Origin: Acanthosepion esculentum
Lineage: Eukaryota; Mollusca; Cephalopoda; Sepiida; Sepiidae
Length of the DNA stretch: 64,000 nucleotides
Direction: 5' to 3'
Assembly: GCA_964036315.1 (NCBI GenBank)
Contig: OZ038485.1
Span: 71,730,824-71,794,823 of the forward strand
This document shows positions 22,692 to 36,577 of this stretch, in pieces. The notes beneath the pieces are model-generated. The model ran no database searches. It was not told the DNA's origin and was given only the letters and a program-made list of their open reading frames with translations. How positions within the stretch are numbered: the first letter of the stretch is position 1; each line of letters starts with the position of its first letter. Both the position numbers and the translations under genes were made by a program.

Positions 22692-25077
22692 GAAAAACAA
22701 GCCAAAACAGCTTGCTTTTACACCTAAAATTCAATATTTTACAAAACTTTGTAAAACTTAAAATTTGCAATATAACTTTGTGAAAACTGTTGAAACTTGT
22801 TGATATCAATAGTTTTCGATCGATAACATATCGATTTTCAATAATTTTATTGGTTTTCTAAAGATTTCAATAAGTAAATCAATTTTTCAAACAACCGTGT
22901 TTAACGTTGAAAAACAAGCCAAAACAGCTTGCTTTTACACCTAAAATTCAATATTTTTCAAAACTTCGTAAAACTTAAAATTTGCAATATAACTTTGTGA
23001 AAACTGTTGAAACTTGTTGAAATCAATACTTTTCGATCGATAACATATCGATTTTCAATAATTTTATTGGTTTTCTAAAGATTTCAATAAGTAAATCAAT
23101 TTTTCAAACAACCGTGTTTAACGTTGAAAAAGAAGACAAAACAGCTTGCTTTTACACCTAAATTCAATATTTTTCAAAACTTTGTAAAACTTAAAATTTG
23201 CAATATAACTTTGTGAAAACTGTTGAAACTTGTTGAAATCAATACTTTTCGATCGATAACATATCGATTTTCAATAATTTTATTGGTTTTCTAAAGATTT
23301 CAATAAGTAAATCAATTTTTCAAACAACCGTGTTTAACGTTGAAAAACAAGCCAAAACAGCTTGCTTTTACACCTAAAATTCAATATTTTTCAAAACTTT
23401 GTAAAACTTAAAATTTGCAATATAACTTTGTGAAAACTGTTGAAACTTGTTGAAATCAATACTTTTCGATCGATAACATATCGATTTTCAATAATTTTAT
23501 TGGTTTTCTAAAGATTTCAATAAGTAAATCAATTTTTCAAACAACCGTGTTTAACGTTGAAAAACAAGCCAAAACAGCTTGCTTTTACACCTAAAATTCA
23601 ATATTTTTCAAAACTTCGTAAAACTTAAAATTTGCAATATAACTTTGTGAAAACTGTTGAAACTTGTTGAAATCAATACTTTTCGATCGATAACATATCG
23701 ATTTTCAATAATTTTATTGGTTTTCTAAAGATTTCAATAAGTAAATCAATTTTTCAAACAACCGTGTTTAACGTTGAAAAAGAAGACAAAACAGCTTGCT
23801 TTTACACCTAAAATTCAATATTTTTCAAAACTTTGTAAAACTTAAAATTTGCAATATAACTTTGTGAAAACTGTTGAAACTTGTTGAAATCAATACTTTT
23901 CGATCGATAACATATCGATTTTCAATAATTTTATTGGTTTTCTAAAGATTTCAATAAGTAAATCAATTTTTCAAACAACCGTGTTTAACGTTGAAAAACA
24001 AGCCAAAACAGCTTGCTTTTACACCTAAAATTCAATATTTTTCAAAACTTTGTAAAACTTAAAATTTGCAATATAACTTTGTGAAAACTGTTGAAACTTG
24101 TTGAAATCAATACTTTTCGATCGATAACATATCGATTTTCAATAATTTTATTGGTTTTCTAAAGATTTCAATAAGTAAATCAATTTTTCAAACAACCGTG
24201 TTTAACGTTGAAAAACAAGCCAAAACAGCTTGCTTTTACACCTAAAATTCAATATTTTTCAAACCTTTGTAAAACTTAAAATTTGCAATATAACTTTGTG
24301 AAAACTGTTGAAACTTGTTGAAATCAATACTTTTCGATCGATAACATATCGATTTTCAATAATTTTATTGGTTTTCTAAAGATTTCAATAAGTAAATCAA
24401 TTTTTCAAACAATCGTGTTTAACGTTGAAAAACAAGCCAAAACAGCTTGCTTTTACACCTAAAATTCAATATTTTACAAAACTTTGTAAAACTTTAAATT
24501 TGCAATATAACTTTGTGAAAACTGTTGAAACTTGTTGAAATCAATAGTTTTCGATCGATAACATATCGATTTTCAATAATTTTATTGGTTTTCTAAAGAT
24601 TTCAATAAGTAAATCAATTTTTCAAACAACCGTGTTTAACGTTGAAAAACAAGCCAAAACAGCTTGCTTTTACACCTAAAATTCAATATTTTTCAAAACT
24701 TCGTAAAACTTAAAATTTGCAATATAACTTTGTGAAAACTGTTGAAACTTGTTGAAATCAATACTTTTCGATCGATAACATATCGATTTTCAATAATTTT
24801 ATTGGTTTTCTAAAGATTTCAATAAGTAAATCAATTTTTCAAACAACCGTGTTTAACGTTGAAAAAGAAGACAAAACAGCTTGCTTTTACACCTAAAATT
24901 CAATATTTTTCAAAACTTTGTAAAACTTAAAATTTGCAATATAACTTTGTGAAAACTGTTGAAACTTGTTGAAATCAATACTTTTCGATCGATAACATAT
25001 CGATTTTCAATAATTTTATTGGTTTTCTAAAGATTTCAATAAGTAAATCAATTTTTCAAACAACCGTGTTTAACGTT
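22692..25077 (+). repeat. Start of the C59 / G7-A11 domain (11 copies)
   Basis: Starts are 22692, 22909, 23126, 23342, 23559, 23776, 23993, 24210, 24427, 24644 and 24861. The order A50+G121, C59, G7+A11 appears at 22692-23341 and again at 24427-25077, a shift of 1735 bp (eight monomers). C59 then G7+A11 is also repeated at 23559-23992. The copy at 23126 lacks one A at offsets 35-38. Confidence 0.87.
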
Positions 25078-27247
25078 TAAAAACAAGCCAAAACAGCTTG
25101 CTTTTACACCTAAAATTCAATATTTTTCAAAACTTTGTAAAACTTAAAATTTGCAATATAACTTTGTGAAAACTGTTGAAACTTGTTGAAATCAATACTT
25201 TTCGATCGATAACATATCGATTTTCAATAATTTTATTGGTTTTCTAAAGATTTCAATAAGTAAATCAATTTTTCAAACAATCGTGTTTAACGTTGAAAAA
25301 CAAGCCAAAACAGCTTGCTTTTACACCTAAAATTCAATATTTTACAAAACTTTGTAAAACTTAAAATTTGCAATATAACTTTGTGAAAACTGTTGAAACT
25401 TGTTGAAATCAATACTTTTCGATCGATAACATATCGATTTTCAATAATTTTATTGGTTTTCTAAAGATTTCAATAAGTAAATCAATTTTTCAAACAACCG
25501 TGTTTAACGTTGAAAAACAAGCCAAAACAGCTTGCTTTTACACCTAAAATTCAATATTTTTGAAAACTTTGTAAAACTTAAAATTTGCAATATAACTTTG
25601 TGAAAACTGTTGAAACTTGTTGAAATCAATACTTTTCGATCGATAACATATCGATTTTCAATAATTTTATTGGTTTTCTAAAGATTTCAATAAGTAAATC
25701 AATTTTTCAAACAACCGTGTTTAACGTTGAAAAACAAGCCAAAACAGCTTGCTTTTACACCTAAAATTCAATATTTTTCAAAACTTAGTAAAACTTAAAA
25801 TTTGCAATATAACTTTGTGAAAACTGTTGAAACTTGTTGAAATCAATACTTTTCGATCGATAACATATCGATTTTCAATAATTTTATTGGTTTTCTAAAG
25901 ATTTCAATAAGTAAATCAATTTTTCAAACAACCGTGTTTAACGTTGAAAAACAAGCCAAAACAGCTTGCTTTTACACCTAAAATTCAATATTTTTCAAAA
26001 CTTCGTAAAACTTAAAATTTGCAATATAACTTTGTGAAAACTGTTGAAACTTGTTGAAATCAATACTTTTCGATCGATAACATATCGATTTTCAATAATT
26101 TTATTGGTTTTCTAAAGATTTCAATAAGTAAATCAATTTTTCAAACAACCGTGTTTAACGTTTAAAAACAAGCCAAAACAGCTTGCTTTTACACCTAAAA
26201 TTCAATATTTTTCAAAACTTTGTAAAACTTAAAATTTGCAATATAACTTTGTGAAAACTGTTGAAACTTGTTGAAATCAATACTTTTCGATCGATAACAT
26301 ATCGATTTTCAATAATTTTATTGGTTTTCTAAAGATTTCAATAAGTAAATCAATTTTTCAAACAATCGTGTTTAACGTTGAAAAACAAGCCAAAACAGCT
26401 TGCTTTTACACCTAAAATTCAATATTTTACAAAACTTTGTAAAACTTAAAATTTGCAATATAACTTTGTGAAAACTGTTGAAACTTGTTGAAATCAATAC
26501 TTTTCGATCGATAACATATCGATTTTCAATAATTTTATTGGTTTTCTAAAGATTTCAATAAGTAAATCAATTTTTCAAACAACCGTGTTTAACGTTGAAA
26601 AACAAGCCAAAACAGCTTGCTTTTACACCTAAAATTCAATATTTTTGAAAACTTTGTAAAACTTAAAATTTGCAATATAACTTTGTGAAAACTGTTGAAA
26701 CTTGTTGAAATCAATACTTTTCGATCGATAACATATCGATTTTCAATAATTTTATTGGTTTTCTAAAGATTTCAATAAGTAAATCAATTTTTCAAACAAC
26801 CGTGTTTAACGTTGAAAAACAAGCCAAAACAGCTTGCTTTTACACCTAAAATTCAATATTTTTCAAAACTTCGTAAAACTTAAAATTTGCAATATAACTT
26901 TGTGAAAACTGTTGAAACTTGTTGAAATCAATACTTTTCGATCGATAACATATCGATTTTCAATAATTTTATTGGTTTTCTAAAGATTTCAATAAGTAAA
27001 TCAATTTTTCAAACAACCGTGTTTAACGTTGAAAAAGAAGACAAAACAGCTTGCTTTTACACCTAAAATTCAATATTTTTCAAAACTTTGTAAAACTTAA
27101 AATTTGCAATATAACTTTGTGAAAACTGTTGAAACTTGTTGAAATCAATACTTTTCGATCGATAACATATCGATTTTCAATAATTTTATTGGTTTTCTAA
27201 AGATTTCAATAAGTAAATCAATTTTTCAAACAACCGTGTTTAACGTT
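25078..27247 (+). repeat. Higher-order repeat with 1085-bp shift, second copy shortened
   Basis: Copy 1 starts at 25078, 25295, 25512, 25729 and 25946. The next run starts at 26163, 26380, 26597, 26814 and 27031. The first three of each share T1 with T204, A50 with C121, and G51. Copy 1 then has an A59 and a C59 monomer, while copy 2 goes straight to C59. One monomer was therefore lost or gained between them. The monomer at 27031 is a G7+A11 copy that resumes the domain pattern. Confidence 0.88.
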
Positions 27248-30067
27248 GAAAAACAAGCCAAAACAGCATGCTTTTACACCTAAAATTCAATATTTTACAA
27301 AACTTTGTAAAACTTAAAATTTGCAATATAACTTTGTGAAAAGTGTTGAAACTTGTTGAAATCAATAGTTTTCGATCGATAACATATCGATTTTCAATAA
27401 TTTTATTGGTTTTCTAAAGATTTCAATAAGTAAATCAATTTTTCAAACAACCGTGTTTAACGTTGAAAAACAAGCCAAAACAGCTTGCTTTTACACCTAA
27501 AATTCAATATTTTTCAAAACTTTGTAAAACTTAAAATTTGCAATATAACTTTGTGAAAACTGTTGAAACTTGTTGAAATCAATACTTTTCGATCGATAAC
27601 ATATCGATTTTCAATAATTTTATTGGTTTTCTAAAGATTTCAATAAGTAAATCAATTTTTCAAACAACCGTGTTTAACGTTGAAAAACAAGCCAAAACAG
27701 CTTGCTTTTACACCTAAAATTCAATATTTTTCAAAACTTCGTAAAACTTAAAATTTGCAATATAACTTTGTGAAAACTGTTGAACCTTGTTGAAATCAAT
27801 ACTTTTCGATCGATAACATATCGATTTTCAATAATTTTATTGGTTTTCTAAAGATTTCAATAAGTAAATCAATTTTTCAAACAACCGTGTTTAACGTTGA
27901 AAAAGAAGACAAAACAGCTTGCTTTTACACCTAAAATTCAATATTTTTCAAAACTTTGTAAAACTTAAAATTTGCAATATAACTTTGTGAAAACTGTTGA
28001 AACTTGTTGAAATCAATACTTTTCGATCGATAACATATCGATTTTCAATAATTTTATTGGTTTTCTAAAGATTTCAATAAGTAAATCAATTTTTCAAACA
28101 ACCGTGTTTAACGTTGAAAAACAAGCCAAAACAGCTTGCTTTTACACCTAAAATTCAATATTTTTCAAAACTTTGTAAAACTTAAAATTTGCAATATAAC
28201 TTTGTGAAAACTGTTGAAACATGCTGAAATCAATACTTTTCGATCGATAACATATCGATTTTCAATAATTTTATTGGTTTTCTAAAGATTTCAATAAGTA
28301 AATCAATTTTTCAAACAACCGTGTTTAACGTTGAAAAAGAAGCCAAAACAGCTTGCTTTTACACCTAAAATTCAATATTTTTCAAAACTTTGTAAAACTT
28401 AAAATTTGCAATATAACTTTGTGAAAACTGTTGAAACATGCTGAAATCAATACTTTTCGATCGATAACATATCGATTTTCAATAATTTTATTGGTTTCTA
28501 AAGATTTCAATAAGTAAATCAATTTTTCAAACAACCGTGTTTAACGTTGAAAAACAAGCCAAAACAGCTTGCTTTTACACCTAAAATTCAATATTTTTCA
28601 AAACTTTGTAAAACTTAAAATTTGCAATATAACTTTGTGAAAACTGTTGAAACTTGTTGAAATCAATACTTTTCGATCAATAACATATCGATTTTCAATA
28701 ATTTTATTGGTTTTCTAAAGATTTCAATAAGTAAATCAATTTTTCAAACAATCGTGTTTAACGTTGAAAAACAAGCCAAAACAACTTGCTTTTACACCTA
28801 AAATTCAATATTTTACAAAACTTTGTAAAACTTAAAATTTGCAATATAACTTTGTGAAAACTGTTGAAACTTGTTGAAATCAATAGTTTTCGATCGATAA
28901 CATATCGATTTTCAATAATTTTATTGGTTTTCTAAAGATTTCAATAAGTAAATCAATTTTTCAAACAACCGTGTTTAACGTTGAAAAACAAGCCAAAACA
29001 GCTTGCTTTTACACCTAAAATTCAATATTTTTCAAAACTTCGTAAAACTTAAAATTTGCAATATAACTTTGTGAAAACTGTTGAAACTTGTTGAAATCAA
29101 TACTTTTCGATCGATAACATATCGATTTTCAATAATTTTATTGGTTTTCTAAAGATTTCAATAAGTAAATCAATTTTTCAAACAACCGTGTTTAACGTTG
29201 AAAAAGAAGACAAAACAGCTTGCTTTTACACCTAAAATTCAATATTTTTCAAAACTTTGTAAAACTTAAAATTTGCAATATAACTTTGTGAAAACTGTTG
29301 AAACTTGTTGAAATCAATAGTTTTCGATCGATAACATATCGATTTTCAATAATTTTATTGGTTTTCTAAAGATTTCAATAAGTAAATCAATTTTTCAAAC
29401 AACCGTGTTTAACGTTGAAAAACAAGCCAAAACAGCTTCCTTTTACACCTAAAATTCAATATTTTTCAAAACTTCGTAAAACTTAAAATTTGCAATATAA
29501 CTTTGTGAAAACTGTTGAAACTTGTTGAAATCAATACTTTTCGATCAATAACATATCGATTTTCAATAATTTTATTGGTTTTCTAAAGATTTCAATAAGT
29601 AAATCAATTTTTCAAACAATCGTGTTTAACGTTGAAAAACAAGCCAAAACAGCTTGCTTTTACACCTAAAATTCAATATTTTTCAAAACTTCGTAAAACT
29701 TAAAATTTGCAATATAACTTTGTGAAAACTGTTGAAACTTGTTGAAATCAATACTTTTCGATCGATAACATATCGATTTTCAATAATTTTATTGGTTTTC
29801 TAAAGATTTCAATAAGTAAATCAATTTTTCAAACAACCGTGTTTAACGTTGAAAAAGAAGACAAAACAGCTTGCTTTTACACCTAAAATTCAATATTTTT
29901 CAAAACTTTGTAAAACTTAAAATTTGCAATATAACTTTGTGAAAACTGTTGAAACTTGTTGAAATCAATACTTTTCGATCGATAACATATCGATTTTCAA
30001 TAATTTTATTGGTTTTCTAAAGATTTCAATAAGTAAATCAATTTTTCAAACAACCGTGTTTAACGTT
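27248..30067 (+). repeat. C59 / G7-A11 domain, irregular part (13 copies)
   Basis: Starts are 27248, 27465, 27682, 27899, 28116, 28333, 28549, 28766, 28983, 29200, 29417, 29634 and 29851. The tetramer order T204, A50+G121, C59, G7+A11 is complete at 28549-29416 and broken elsewhere. The copy at 28333 lost one T at offsets 163-166. The copies at 28549 and 29417 share A131, which breaks the core dyad. Confidence 0.87.
29417..29633 (+). repeat. Chimeric monomer C23-C59 / A131-T204
   Basis: The first part has C23 and C59 as in the copies at 30502, 32889, 33757 and 34408. The second part has A131 (at 29547) and T204 as at 28549. A131 is found only in these two copies. The switch lies between offsets 59 and 131. 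Confidence 0.75.
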
Positions 30068-33000
30068 GAAAAACAAGCCAAAACAGCTTGCTTTTACACC
30101 TAAAATTCAATATTTTTCAAAACTTTGTAAAACTTAAAATTTGCAATATAACTTTGTGAAAACTGTTGAAACTTGTTGAAATCAATACTTTTCGATCGAT
30201 AACATATCGATTTTCAATAATTTTATTGGTTTTCTAAAGATTTCAATAAGTAAATCAATTTTTCAAACAATCGTGTTTAACGTTGAAAAACAAGCCAAAA
30301 CAGCTTGCTTTTACACCTAAAATTCAATATTTTACAAAACTTAGTAAAACTTAAAATTTGCAATATAACTTTGTGAAAACTGTTGAAACTTGTTGAAATC
30401 AATAGTTTTCGATCGATAACATATCAATTTTCAATAATTTTATTGGTTTTCTAAAGATTTCAATAAGTAAATCAATTTTTCAAACAACCGTGTTTAACGT
30501 TGAAAAACAAGCCAAAACAGCTTCCTTTTACACCTAAAATTCAATATTTTTCAAAACTTCGTAAAACTTAAAATTTGCAATACAACTTTGTGAAAACTGT
30601 TGAAACTTGTTGAAATCAATACTTTTCGATCGATAACATATCGATTTTCAATAATTTTATTGGTTTTCTAAAGATTTCAATAAGTAAATCAATTTTTCAA
30701 ACAACCGTGTTTAACGTTGAAAAAGAAGACAAAACAGCTTGCTTTTACACCTAAAATTCAATATTTTTCAAAACTTTGTAAAACTTAAAATTTGCAATAT
30801 AACTTTGTGAAAACTGTTGAAACTTGTTGAAATCAATACTTTTCGATCGATAACATATCGATTTTCAATAATTTTATTGGTTTTCTAAAGATTTCAATAA
30901 GTAAATCAATTTTTCAAACAACCGTGTTTAACGTTGAAAAACAAGCCAAAACAGCTTGCTTTTACACCTAAAATTCAATATTTTTCAAAACTTTGTAAAA
31001 CTTAAAATTTGCAATATAACTTTGTGAAAACTGTTGAAACTTGTTGAAATCAATACTTTTCGATCGATAACATATCGATTTTCAATAATTTTATTGGTTT
31101 TCTAAAGATTTCAATAAGTAAATCAATTTTTCAAACAATCGTGTTTAACGTTGAAAAACAAGCCAAAACAGCTTGCTTTTACACCTAAAATTCAATATTT
31201 TACAAAACTTAGTAAAACTTAAAATTTGCAATATAACTTTGTGAAAACTGTTGAAACTTGTTGAAATCAATAGTTTTCGATCGATAACATATCGATTTTC
31301 AATAATTTTATTGGTTTTCTAAAGATTTCAATAAGTAAATCAATTTTTCAAACAACCGTGTTTAACGTTGAAAAACAAGCCAAAACAGCTTGCTTTTACA
31401 CCTAAAATTCAATATTTTTCAAAACTTCGTAAAACTTAAAATTTGCAATATAACTTTGTGAAAACTGTTGAAACTTGTTGAAATCAATACTTTTCGATCG
31501 ATAACATATCGATTTTCAATAATTTTATTGGTTTTCTAAAGATTTCAATAAGTAAATCAATTTTTCAAACAACCGTGTTTAACGTTGAAAAAGAAGACAA
31601 AACAGCTTGCTTTTACACCTAAAATTCAATATTTTTCAAAACTTTGTAAAACTTAAAATTTGCAATATAACTTTGTGAAAACTGTTGAAACTTGTTGAAA
31701 TCAATACTTTTCGATCGATAACATATCGATTTTCAATAATTTTATTGGTTTTCTAAAGATTTCAATAAGTAAATCAATTTTTCAAACAACCGTGTTTAAC
31801 GTTGAAAAACAAGCCAAAACAGCTTGCTTTTACACCTAAAATTCAATATTTTACAAAACTTTGTAAAACTTAAAATTTGCAATATAACTTTGTGAAAACT
31901 GTTGAAACTTGTTGAAATCAATAGTTTTCGATCGATAACATATCGATTTTCAATAATTTTATTGGTTTTCTAAAGATTTCAATAAGTAAATCAATTTTTC
32001 AAACAACCGTCTTTAACGTTGAAAAACAAGCCAAAACAGCTTGCTTTTACACCTAAAATTCAATATTTTTCAAAACTTTGTAAAACTTAAAATTTGCAAT
32101 ATAACTTTGTGAAAACTGTTGAAACATGCTGAAATCAATACTTTTCGATCGATAACATATCGATTTTCAATAATTTTATTGGTTTTCTAAAGATTTCAAT
32201 AAGTAAATCAATTTTTCAAACAACCGTGTTTAACGTTGAAAAAGAAGCCAAAACAGCTTGCTTTTACACCTAAAATTCAATATTTTTCAAAACTTTGTAA
32301 AACTTAAAATTTGCAATATAACTTTGTGAAAACTGTTGAAACTTGTTGAAATCAATACTTTTCGATCGATAACATATCGATTTTCAATAATTTTATTGGT
32401 TTTCTAAAGATTTCAATAAGTAAATCAATTTTTCAAACAACCGTGTTTAACGTTGAAAAACAAGCCAAAACAGCTTGCTTTTACACCTAAAATTCAATAT
32501 TTTTCAAAACTTTGTAAAACTTAAAATTTGCAATATAACTTTGTGAAAACTGTTGAAACTTGTTGAAATCAATACTTTTCGATCGATAACATATCGATTT
32601 TCAATAATTTTATTGGTTTTCTAAAGATTTCAATAAGTAAATCAATTTTTCAAACAATCGTGTTTAACGTTGAAAAACAAGCCAAAACAGCTTGCTTTTA
32701 CACCTAAAATTCAATATTTTACAAAACTTAGTAAAACTTAAAATTTGCAATATAACTTTGTGAAAACTGTTGAAACTTGTTGAAATCAATAGTTTTCGAT
32801 CGATAACATATCGATTTTCAATAATTTTATTGGTTTTCTAAAGATTTCAATAAGTAAATCAATTTTTCAAACAACCGTGTTTAACGTTGAAAAACAAGCC
32901 AAAACAGCTTCCTTTTACACCTAAAATTCAATATTTTTCAAAACTTCGTAAAACTTAAAATTTGCAATATAACTTTGTGAAAACTGTTGAAACTTGTTGA

Positions 33001-34841
33001 AATCAATACTTTTCGATCGATAACATATCGATTTTCAATAATTTTATTGGTTTTCTAAAGATTTCAATAAGTAAATCAATTTTTCAAACAACCGTGTTTA
33101 ACGTTGAAAAAGAAGACAAAACAGCTTGCTTTTACACCTAAAATTCAATATTTTTCAAAACTTTGTAAAACTTAAAATTTGCAATATAACTTTGTGAAAA
33201 CTGTTGAAACTTGTTGAAATCAATACTTTTCGATCGATAACATATCGATTTTCAATAATTTTATTGGTTTTCTAAAGATTTCAATAAGTAAATCAATTTT
33301 TCAAACAACCGTGTTTAACGTTGAAAAACAAGCCAAAACAGCTTGCTTTTACACCTAAAATTCAATATTTTTCAAAACTTTGTAAAACTTAAAATTTGCA
33401 ATATAACTTTGTGAAAACTGTTGAAACTTGTTGAAATCAATACTTTTCGATCGATAACATATCGATTTTCAATAATTTTATTGGTTTTCTAAAGATTTCA
33501 ATAAGTAAATCAATTTTTCAAACAATCGTGTTTAACGTTGAAAAACAAGCCAAAACAGCTTGCTTTTACACCTAAAATTCAATATTTTACAAAACTTAGT
33601 AAAACTTAAAATTTGCAATATAACTTTGTGAAAACTGTTGAAACTTGTTGAAATCAATAGTTTTCGATCGATAACATATCGATTTTCAATAATTTTATTG
33701 GTTTTCTAAAGATTTCAATAAGTAAATCAATTTTTCAAACAACCGTGTTTAACGTTGAAAAACAAGCCAAAACAGCTTCCTTTTACACCTAAAATTCAAT
33801 ATTTTTCAAAACTTCGTAAAACTGAAAATTTGCAATATAACTTTGTGAAAACTGTTGAAACTTGTTGAAATCAATACTTTTCGATCGATAACATATCGAT
33901 TTTCAATAATTTTATTGGTTTTCTAAAGATTTCAATAAGTAAATCAATTTTTCAAACAACCGTGTTTAACGTTGAAAAACAAGCCAAAACAGCTTGCTTT
34001 TACACCTAAAATTCAATATTTTTCAAAACTTTGTAAAACTTAAAATTTGCAATATAACTTTGTGAAAACTGTTGAAACTTGTTGAAATCAATACTTTTCG
34101 ATCGATAACATATCGATTTTCAATAATTTTATTGGTTTTCTAAAGATTTCAATAAGTAAATCAATTTTTCAAACAATCGTGTTTAACGTTGAAAAACAAG
34201 CCAAAACAGCTTGCTTTTACACCTAAAATTCAATATTTTACAAAACTTAGTAAAACTTAAAATTTGCAATATAACTTTGTGAAAACTGTTGAAACTTGTT
34301 GAAATCAATAGTTTTCGATCGATAACATATCTATTTTCAATAATTTTATTGGTTTTCTAAAGATTTCAATAAGTAAATCAATTTTTCAAACAACCGTGTT
34401 TAACGTTGAAAAACAAGCCAAAACAGCTTCCTTTTACACCTAAAATTCAATATTTTTCAAAACTTCGTAAAACTTAAAATTTGCAATATAACTTTGTGAA
34501 AACTGTTGAAACTTGTTGAAATCAATACTTTTCGATCGATAACATATCGATTTTCAATAATTTTATTGGTTTTCTAAAGATTTCAATAAGTAAATCAATT
34601 TTTCAAACAACCGTGTTTAACGTTGAAAAACAAGCCAAAACAGCTTGCTTTTACACCTAAAATTCAATATTTTTCAAAACTTTGTAAAACTTAAAATTTG
34701 CAATATAACTTTGTGAAAACTGTTGAAACTTGTTGAAATCAATACTTTTCGATCGATAACATATCGATTTTCAATAATTTTATTGGTTTTCTAAAGATTT
34801 CAATAAGTAAATCAATTTTTCAAACAATCGTGTTTAACGTT
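30068..34841 (+). repeat. Tetramer higher-order repeat, 868 bp, decaying to trimers
   Basis: The unit is T204 copy, A50+A59+G121 copy, C59 copy (often with C23), G7+A11 copy. Full tetramers begin at 30068, 30936 and 32455. Those at 33323 and 33974 lack the fourth member and are 651-bp trimers, and 34625 starts another unit. Between 31804 and 32454 three other monomers interrupt: A50+G121 with C208, A106/C109, and G7. Starts are 30068, 30285, 30502, 30719, 30936, 31153, 31370, 31587, 31804, 32021, 32238, 32455, 32672, 32889, 33106, 33323, 33540, 33757, 33974, 34191, 34408 and 34625. Confidence 0.9.
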
Positions 34842-36577
34842 GAAAAACAAGCCAAAACAGCTTGCTTTTACACCTAAAATTCAATATTTTTCAAAACTTT
34901 GTAAAACTTAAAATTTGCAATATAACTTTGTGAAAACTGTTGAAACATGCTGAAATCAATACTTTTCGATCGATAACATATCGATTTTCAATAATTTTAT
35001 TGGTTTTCTAAAGATTTCAATAAGTAAATCAATTTTTCAAACAACCGTGTTTAACGTTGAAAAAGAAGCCAAAACAGCTTGCTTTTACACCTAAAATTCA
35101 ATATTTTTCAAAACTTTGTAAAACTTAAAATTTGCAATATAACTTTGTGAAAACTGTTGAAACTTGTTGAAATCAATACTTTTCGATCGATAACATATCG
35201 ATTTTCAATAATTTTATTGGTTTTCTAAAGATTTCAATAAGTAAATCAATTTTTCAAACAACCGTGTTTAACGTTGAAAAAGAAGACAAAACAGCTTGCT
35301 TTTACACCTAAAATTCAATATTTTTCAAAACTTTGTAAAACTTAAAATTTGCAATATAACTTTGTGAAAACTGTTGAAACTTGTTGAAATCAATACTTTT
35401 CGATCGATAACATATCGATTTTCAATAATTTTATTGGTTTTCTAAAGATTTCAATAAGTAAATCAATTTTTCAAACAACCGTGTTTAACGTTGAAAAACA
35501 AGCCAAAACAGCTTGCTTTTACACCTAAAATTCAATATTTTACAAAACTTTGTAAAACTTAAAATTTGCAATATAACTTTGTGAAAACTGTTGAAACTTG
35601 TTGAAATCAATAGTTTTCGATCGATAACATATCGATTTTCAATAATTTTATTGGTTTTCTAAAGATTTCAATAAGTAAATCAATTTTTCAAACAACCGTC
35701 TTTAACGTTGAAAAACAAGCCAAAACAGCTTGCTTTTACACCTAAAATTCAATATTTTTCAAAACTTTGTAAAACTTAAAATTTGCAATATAACTTTGTG
35801 AAAACTGTTGAAACATGCTGAAATCAATACTTTTCGATCGATAACATATCGATTTTCAATAATTTTATTGGTTTTCTAAAGATTTCAATAAGTAAATCAA
35901 TTTTTCAAACAACCGTGTTTAACGTTGAAAAAGAAGCCAAAACAGCTTGCTTTTACACCTAAAATTCAATATTTTTCAAAACTTTGTAAAACTTAAAATT
36001 TGCAATATAACTTTGTGAAAACTGTTGAAACTTGTTGAAATCAATACTTTTCGTTCGATAACATATCGATTTTCAATAATTTTATTGGTTTTCTAAAGAT
36101 TTCAATAAGTAAATCAAATTTTCAAACAACCGTGTTTAACGTTGAAAAAGAAGATAAAACAGCTTGCTTTTACACCTAAAATTCAATATTTTTCAAAACT
36201 TTGTAAAACTTAAAATTTGCAATATAACTTTGTGAAAACTGTTGAAACTTGTTGAAATCAATACTTTTCGATCGATAAAATATCGATTTTCAATAATTTT
36301 ATTGGTTTTCTAAATATTTCAATAAGTAAATCAATTTTTCAAACAACCGTGTTTAACGTTGAAAAACAAGCCAAAACAGCTTGCTTTTACACCTAAAATT
36401 CAATATTTTTCAAAATTTTGTAAAACTTAAAATTTGCAATATAACTTTGTGAAAACTGTTGAAACTTGTTGAAATCAATACTTTTCGATCGATAACATAT
36501 CGATTTTCAATAATTTTATTGGTTTTCTAAAGATTTCAATAAGTAAATCAATTTTTCAAACAACCGTGTTTAACGTT
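34842..36577 (+). repeat. Mixed block with displaced copy of 31587-32454
   Basis: Starts are 34842, 35059, 35276, 35493, 35710, 35927, 36144 and 36361. The four monomers from 35276 repeat those from 31587 in order, including the rare C208 at the end of the second. The shift is 3689 bp, exactly 17 monomers. The copy at 35927 differs by T128 and CAAATTTTC. The copy at 36144 has AAGATAAA at its start and an A136 change in the dyad spacer. Confidence 0.87.
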
